NCBI GenBank assembly: GCA_000827325.1
Contig: KN832871.1
Location: 2,542,001 to 2,606,000 of the forward strand
Direction of reading: 5' to 3'
DNA length: 64,000 bases
From: Oidiodendron maius Zn
Lineage: Eukaryota; Ascomycota; Leotiomycetes; Myxotrichaceae
Below the pieces are notes generated by a model. The model was not told the DNA's origin. It did no database searches and saw only the letters and a list, made by a program, of their open reading frames with translations. Positions 59,200 through 64,000 of this stretch are shown piece by piece. The position numbers and the translations under genes were made by a program. The first letter of the stretch is position 1; every line of letters starts with the position of its first letter.

Positions 59200-59935
59200 T
59201 GCTAAAGTTTGCCACGGTTGCGACGGTGGTATGAGCCTGGAAACGGTGAGTTTGGAGAACCGAAGTCGGCAGTGAGAGCGATACAGGAGTCGAGTCGAGT
59301 GGATAGAGATTGGTTTGAGTTGTTGGCTGTTGCTGAACAGTGGTGGTTGTGATGAGACGGTTAATGAAGAAGGTCGTCGTTAATGGGCAATTACGAAGAA
59401 TTGGATCGTGAATCGACGAATTGGATTAGATAAGCAATTTCTTCAATCACGTGTGGCTAAAACCCCGCTAGTCGAACTGTCCAATGATCCACAAGCACGT
59501 TTGTTGGTATTCATGCCTTGAGATATCAGGCAACAAGGCTCTCAGAGTGCCGCCGATAAGAGCTTGTGACGATGTTGATGAGGGGTCCAGCACAAATTCC
59601 CGGAGCCTTACACACATTACCAACCTACAGATATCCCAAACCCAACGCCGCTATACTACGTGGTATAATATAATAATTTGCATTCTGAGTAACCGTTATT
59701 CCCATGGTCATGCTGGTACTTGCGTGATCCGCTCTAAAAGCTACATCATACCTAGGATGGTCTTTCCCCGCAAAGGCTCTGATGCCTGGACCTTCTGGCA
59801 GTTCACGAGACCATCACAATAACGCCAAACTGATATACGTGTGAACCCTTACATTATCCTCGGTGCTTTTCAGCTTTGCGATATTATCAGGCTGGCTCAG
59901 AACATTCTCTGACTGTTCACAGTATCGTATCAGAC
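59200..59935. promoter_or_regulatory. Divergent promoter region, antizyme / Yippee gene
   Basis: About 735 bp. CACGTG occurs at about 59449-59454 (AATCACGTGTGG). Short open frame 59484-59822 has no recognisable motif and is not called. Confidence 0.4.
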
Positions 59936-60772
59936 ATGTTCTTCCACACATTCCCGACCTACCTCCTCCCTTCGCTCCCTTTTGCCACTACCTCTCGCCG
60001 CCGACAGAAATCCACATCGAGTGCACGTTCCGAATACTCCGAGAATTCGGTTCCTTCGCTGAGTGCATCTCCCACGACATCTGCCTCTGATGCAGCGAGC
60101 CCGTCGCCTTCGACCTCTCCACTACGTCCAGCTCGAGTCATCTCACATGGCTTTACGGGGCTCCTCCATGCTGCTCTCGAAAAGCATCGAGATCCTCCGG
60201 CTCCTGGGCCACGGCGACTGGCCCGAGTACAGCCGAATACTATGAAATGTGTGACTTGTGCGACAGACATCGCTTTTGCGTCGCAGATAGTCAGTAAAGG
60301 CTTCACCGGACGCCATGGACGTGCATATTTGGTCTCTCCTCCCGGGATATCCGAAGGGAATAAGGATCGCAAATCTACCAAGCTGGTTAATATCAAAATA
60401 GGACGACCTGTAAATAGAGAGTTATTAACTGGAGCACACGTTGTGGCGGACGTGAGTTGTATGATATGCTCATCAGTACTAGGATGGAAATACTTAGATG
60501 CAAAGGAGCAAGCTCAAAAATACAAGATTGGGAAGTACATTTTGGAGTCTAAGAGGGTGGTCGAGGTTGTGAGTTGGGAAGATGAAGTTGACGGTCTGGA
60601 AGACACAGAGCTGGCCGGCAGCGTGGATAGGCATGACGAAGAAGTTGTCATCTTTGATGACGAGGACGAGGATGAGTGTGAAGATCTCTTCACAGGAACT
60701 TGGAATCCCTCGGTAGTGGCGAATCGGAGAGCGATGAGAGTCAACACGAGGACGGCAGATGTAAGCAACTGA
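59936..60772 (+). CDS. Yippee/Mis18-domain zinc-binding protein
   Basis: Single exon, 278 aa from the ATG at 59936. N-terminal 95 residues are Ser/Pro-rich and disordered. The Yippee fold covers about 100-220: first zinc pair in MKCVTCATDIAFASQIVSKG, then GFTGRHGRAYLVSP, INIKIGRPVNRELL-type core (here VNIKIGRPVNRELLTGAH), second pair in ADVSCMICSSVLGWKYL and the closing KEQAQKYKIGKYILE. C-terminal acidic run VIFDDEDEDECED. Yippee proteins are small conserved eukaryotic zinc proteins linked to E3 ligase cofactor roles and cell-cycle structures; the long N-terminal extension is usual in filamentous fungi. Another in-frame start at 59876 is less likely because it precedes a poorer context. Confidence 0.9.
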   Translation: MFFHTFPTYLLPSLPFATTSRRRQKSTSSARSEYSENSVPSLSASPTTSASDAASPSPSTSPLRPARVISHGFTGLLHAALEKHRDPPAPGPRRLARVQPNTMKCVTCATDIAFASQIVSKGFTGRHGRAYLVSPPGISEGNKDRKSTKLVNIKIGRPVNRELLTGAHVVADVSCMICSSVLGWKYLDAKEQAQKYKIGKYILESKRVVEVVSWEDEVDGLEDTELAGSVDRHDEEVVIFDDEDEDECEDLFTGTWNPSVVANRRAMRVNTRTADVSN

Positions 60773-62093
60773 CAGGCACAGTGCACAGTACACAACATAT
60801 GCATTGAGTGGCAAGGAGGGCCGATTACGATTCAACATGGAGCCATGGCATGAAGACCCACATTTGCGCGATTTTTCTCCTTTACGGGGGCAATGGGAGC
60901 TAAGGCGTTTATTTGGGGGAAATTGGAAGCGTGGAGTTTTCTATGGATAGAAGGAGCCTCAACTCACTTCCAGGGACCTACTGATTCCAGTGCGTATTGA
61001 GCGCTGTTATTTGTCTTCCGGAGCATCGACTAGCACACAGCCCTAATCAATAGTTTTAATATGATATATCGACTAAGCTTATTACTCGCTCTGCTCGTGG
61101 CAGGTAGCTGCTTCTCGCTGAATAGCACTTACTTTCTGCAGGAATGTGATACATAGGTAATATTATTGTGCAGGGCCAGTACTCAAATCATCGCACATTT
61201 CTACATTTATTGATTGCATTCTCCATGAAATGAATACGTCCTCTTAGCCCCTATCCATGACCCCTATCCGGTACATGAGGTCCTGATTACGAGCCAAGCG
61301 ACGCGTTGATTGGCTGGGCGGTCTTGTGAGTAAATACACGGGCAAAAAGTAAAGAGGGAAAGACCGCGTTTTTCCATCAGATGAAACACAAACCCCCTAG
61401 CCTGAATATGGAAGGAATAAAAAAATGAATAGGACAAAAGAAAGCGTGATCTCCTAGTCGCAGTGTCATAAAATACCGCCAAAAATATTTCTTTGTGCTT
61501 GAGAGTTGGGTCTGTTATGTTTAGGCACGTGCAGAGATCTTTTCAGTAGGCACGCGATCTACGCGAGCTCCTTCCGCTAAACTCGAAAGTAAACAAGTTC
61601 ATCTCGAACACGACGTCCAGATCTGCTCTTGACGCGTGTCGACCGTCTGCTCTGCAACATCATTCTTTGCAGACGATAACAACAGCATTGCGCCCTCCTC
61701 TCTCGTCCCTTGCCGCGCTGGCAAGTGTCGTCGCCATTTCTGAGCTCTCCGACTAGGGCACGCCACCTTGATTCTGTCCTGTTGAAGCAAGGAAACAGAA
61801 CCCTCATCACGACCCCTCGCTCGCTCACAACACATTCCTCGATTACCAGAGTAATCGCCAAATTGCAGCTGCTTAATTGCTACAAATATCACTCAGATCA
61901 ACTCAAGTCTGTTGCCCATCGCTCGTTTACGGCGCATGCATCCTCGCTCTCCGGTCCAAAACCTAAACTCTGCCGACGCAACTGAGAATATAGGCGGATG
62001 CTCTCCTCAGCCTCTATGCCGGGGTGATACATAGTTCGAATTGATCTGGAGAGAGTGTCTCCAAAAGTGCAGTCCGACTCGGAATTCTATATC
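60773..62093. other. 1.3-kb region without supported gene, likely leader of the WEE1-like gene
   Basis: Between the Yippee gene and the WEE1-like start. Open frames on both strands around 61577-61985 overlap each other and show no family features. CT-rich segments at 61690-61760 and the short frames suggest a long 5' UTR with upstream ATGs, but this is not demonstrable here. Confidence 0.4.
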
Positions 62094-64000
62094 ATGGGCA
62101 GCTACACCAACGGTGCTGGCGGGGCACTTGCGCTGCCGTCTCACGTCGATCATGTGGACGTCACCTCTGCAGTACGATCACTCAGGCGCTCACTGTCGCG
62201 AAGCCCATCCAAGACTTTTCGACTTGTCACCAAGTCACCCAGCTCCTCTCCAAAGTCTCCGCTTTCACCTTGCCCTACGTCCCCGCGGCATCGATCTACC
62301 TCTCAGTCGGCTAACATCTTCACCAACACTCCCAACAACCCGCCACACACACCTTCCCCGCTTGCTGTACCTTTCCCACCCAGTGCAAAGCTAGCACTCC
62401 GTTCCTCAAGTCGATCTAAAGGTCCACCATCCCGCCCATCGTCCCGGACACGAGCCTCCCCAAAGAGCCCAACAAAGCGCGCTCTGAGTCAAACTCCCGA
62501 TAGTGGCAACGCCCCCCCATCTTCTTCTGCCTGCTCCAGTAGTGGACAAGAAAATAGTAGGAGCACCACGCCTACAGAGCGCCGAAGCTTTGAAAAGATC
62601 TCGAGAATGCCGTTCAATCCAGAGAACATCAATGCGCCTGTCAACCCCGCGCTTTCAAGACTAGGGCTCGATGGTGCCAACGACAGTCAAACAACGTCCT
62701 CGACATCAAGCCCTCTCAAGAGGAGCGATGCAATCATGAATCTTGATCAGGCTAGCCTGGGTAGCCCGGTTGCGAAGCGTAGAAGCTTGCATGGATCAGC
62801 CAGCTTTGGCCATGATTTTAATGTCTTTGACCACGGACCGCAAGCGTCTTCTCCGCAGTTCGATATACATGATGATTCCAATAATGAGTATGAACTCTCG
62901 CCAGCATCCCTTGGAGGTGAGAATACTGCCTCGCTTGTTTCATCCATGCCTCGGCGATCTTCTTCACTGCGTAAATCTACGCTTCAGCAGCGCCATGGCG
63001 AGAAGACCTCGTGGGGCAGACGGCACGCAGCTCAAGTGCTTGCAACCCAACAGCTCGCAAGCACTGCAGTGGAACCTGGAACGCCAAATCTCATCAAGAA
63101 TAGACCTAGATTGTCACTAGACCAATTTATGCCTCCCATGGCTCGAGACAGCCCATTTACCTCCCAAGGCAGCCTTCCGAGCTCGTCGATGCATATGCTT
63201 AATGCGCCGGCGCATCAACCACATCCTCTCTCACGTACCATGACCACCTCCTCCTCAGGCTCAAGCATCGTCGATGAGTCTCCTACTCATGTTCCAGTCC
63301 ACTTCGGAGAGAAACCTAGGCCTAAACTCGACTTCTCCAAATCGCTACCTGCGGGATCGTTGAGACCAACTAATATAGAAGACCAGTCTACAGAGCAGTC
63401 TGGCTCCTTCTCAACTCCTCAGAACTATAAGTCGGTCAAGCCGTTGCCTGCCGCTTTCATGTCAACGGGCCTCATCTCCAAATTTAATCGGAACCCGGAA
63501 GAGCAGGCTGCGCCTAGACGAGGAGCGGGCAAAGGAATTGTGCCTGATACCCCTTGCAAGAAGCATAATGCATTTGCCACATACCCATCATTAGTTCCCA
63601 GCAGCGCGGTTGCCAGAGCTCGGCACATTCGACATTCGTTTGGTACGCCATCCACTCCGTTTAATCCTCACGGTGGCCAAACCCCCGCTACCAACCTCGT
63701 GAAGAGCACTGGCGTATTTGGTAGTTTCTTTGCCAATAAAGGCCTATCCAGACGAGGGAGCTTCTTAAGCGTGGATGGAGAGGAGAATGGCGGATCACCA
63801 GATACAAAGGGCGATAGCCAATCTAGTGTTGATATTGAGCTACCCCCAACACCTACCAGACAGGCTCTAGTATCTGCCTTGCCGTATCATAAGCAGGGTA
63901 ACGGCAGTCCTAGCAACCACCGCGGATTTGCAGCTTCGGTACCGTCTGGCATAGATTTCGGGGGACTGGCACCACAAACACCGCTGGAGGACATGCCGCC
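62094..64000 (+). CDS. SWE1: WEE1/SWE1-like mitosis-inhibitor kinase, N-terminal part (runs off window)
   Basis: Open frame from the ATG at 62094 to the window end, 635 complete codons without a stop; the kinase domain would lie beyond 64000. The visible part is the long disordered regulatory region: SLRRSLSRSPSKTF near the start, many SP/TP sites (KSPLSPCPTSPR, SPKSPTKRALSQTP), a KISRMPFNPENINAPVNPAL block, KGIVPDTPCKKHN, RHSFGTPSTPFNPHG, SRRGSFLSVDG and IELPPTPTRQAL. These short motifs and their order resemble the N-terminal half of filamentous-fungal Wee1/AnkA/Swe1 proteins that delay mitosis by phosphorylating Cdk1. Identification rests on this N-terminal pattern alone, so it is moderate. 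Abundant SP/TP sites fit regulation by CDK and other kinases. Confidence 0.65.
   Translation, partial: MGSYTNGAGGALALPSHVDHVDVTSAVRSLRRSLSRSPSKTFRLVTKSPSSSPKSPLSPCPTSPRHRSTSQSANIFTNTPNNPPHTPSPLAVPFPPSAKLALRSSSRSKGPPSRPSSRTRASPKSPTKRALSQTPDSGNAPPSSSACSSSGQENSRSTTPTERRSFEKISRMPFNPENINAPVNPALSRLGLDGANDSQTTSSTSSPLKRSDAIMNLDQASLGSPVAKRRSLHGSASFGHDFNVFDHGPQASSPQFDIHDDSNNEYELSPASLGGENTASLVSSMPRRSSSLRKSTLQQRHGEKTSWGRRHAAQVLATQQLASTAVEPGTPNLIKNRPRLSLDQFMPPMARDSPFTSQGSLPSSSMHMLNAPAHQPHPLSRTMTTSSSGSSIVDESPTHVPVHFGEKPRPKLDFSKSLPAGSLRPTNIEDQSTEQSGSFSTPQNYKSVKPLPAAFMSTGLISKFNRNPEEQAAPRRGAGKGIVPDTPCKKHNAFATYPSLVPSSAVARARHIRHSFGTPSTPFNPHGGQTPATNLVKSTGVFGSFFANKGLSRRGSFLSVDGEENGGSPDTKGDSQSSVDIELPPTPTRQALVSALPYHKQGNGSPSNHRGFAASVPSGIDFGGLAPQTPLEDMP

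Overview
The window looks like ordinary gene-rich nuclear DNA of a filamentous ascomycete (Pezizomycotina). Support comes from short spliceosomal introns (mostly 45-85 bp, with CTAAC/CTAAT-like branch sites and several sub-optimal donors), gene densities of one gene per 2-3 kb on both strands, and the gene set: chitin synthase, cell-wall-integrity MAP kinase, DUF3455 secreted protein, GH131 glucanase with a fungal CBM1, ORP1-like protein. A class-level guess (Leotiomycetes) would be inference only. I reconstructed exon structures by hand from splice signals, reading frame and family conservation; total exon lengths were checked for frame consistency.

Layout. 0-5.7 kb: ribosomal protein eL42 (-), a SAP-like membrane protein (+), an aspartic protease (-). 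7.7-11.4 kb: aminodeoxychorismate-lyase-like enzyme (-) divergent from TOM70 (+). 13.2-15.1 kb: a small DUF3455 secreted protein, followed by a stop-riddled TpA-rich tract that looks like a RIP-mutated repeat relic. 15.4-20.5 kb: SLT2/MPK1-type MAP kinase (-), PRELI/MSF1 lipid-transfer protein (+). 20.5-29 kb: mitochondrial release factor MRF1 (-) divergent from a gamma-glutamyltranspeptidase-like enzyme (+) with a 19-nt micro-exon, an imperfect 44-bp inverted repeat, then a PNUTS-like PP1-binding CCCH protein (-). 30-36 kb: SLY1 (+) convergent with chitin synthase (-). 37-40 kb: low-molecular-weight tyrosine phosphatase (-), a DUF218 gene carrying an apparent frameshift (+), an alpha/beta hydrolase (-). 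41-50 kb: phospholipase D SPO14 (+), COQ7 (-) divergent from RTF1 (+). 53-64 kb: ORP1-like protein (+), GH131-CBM1 glucanase (+), ornithine decarboxylase antizyme (-), a Yippee-domain protein (+), and the 5' part of a WEE1/SWE1-like kinase gene that leaves the window.

The genes are mostly unrelated housekeeping functions (translation, mitochondria, vesicle traffic, transcription, cell wall); I see no secondary-metabolite cluster, operon, CRISPR array, tRNA or rRNA. The best unusual element is the antizyme gene at 58143-59199: its reading frame is closed by an in-frame TGA directly after CCC and resumes in the +1 frame, the signature of polyamine-controlled programmed ribosomal frameshifting. 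Other points worth a second look are the RIP relic, the inverted repeat, the DUF218 frameshift, a GC-AG intron in RTF1 and several tiny coding exons that automated gene callers would probably miss. I found no convincing undescribed system.
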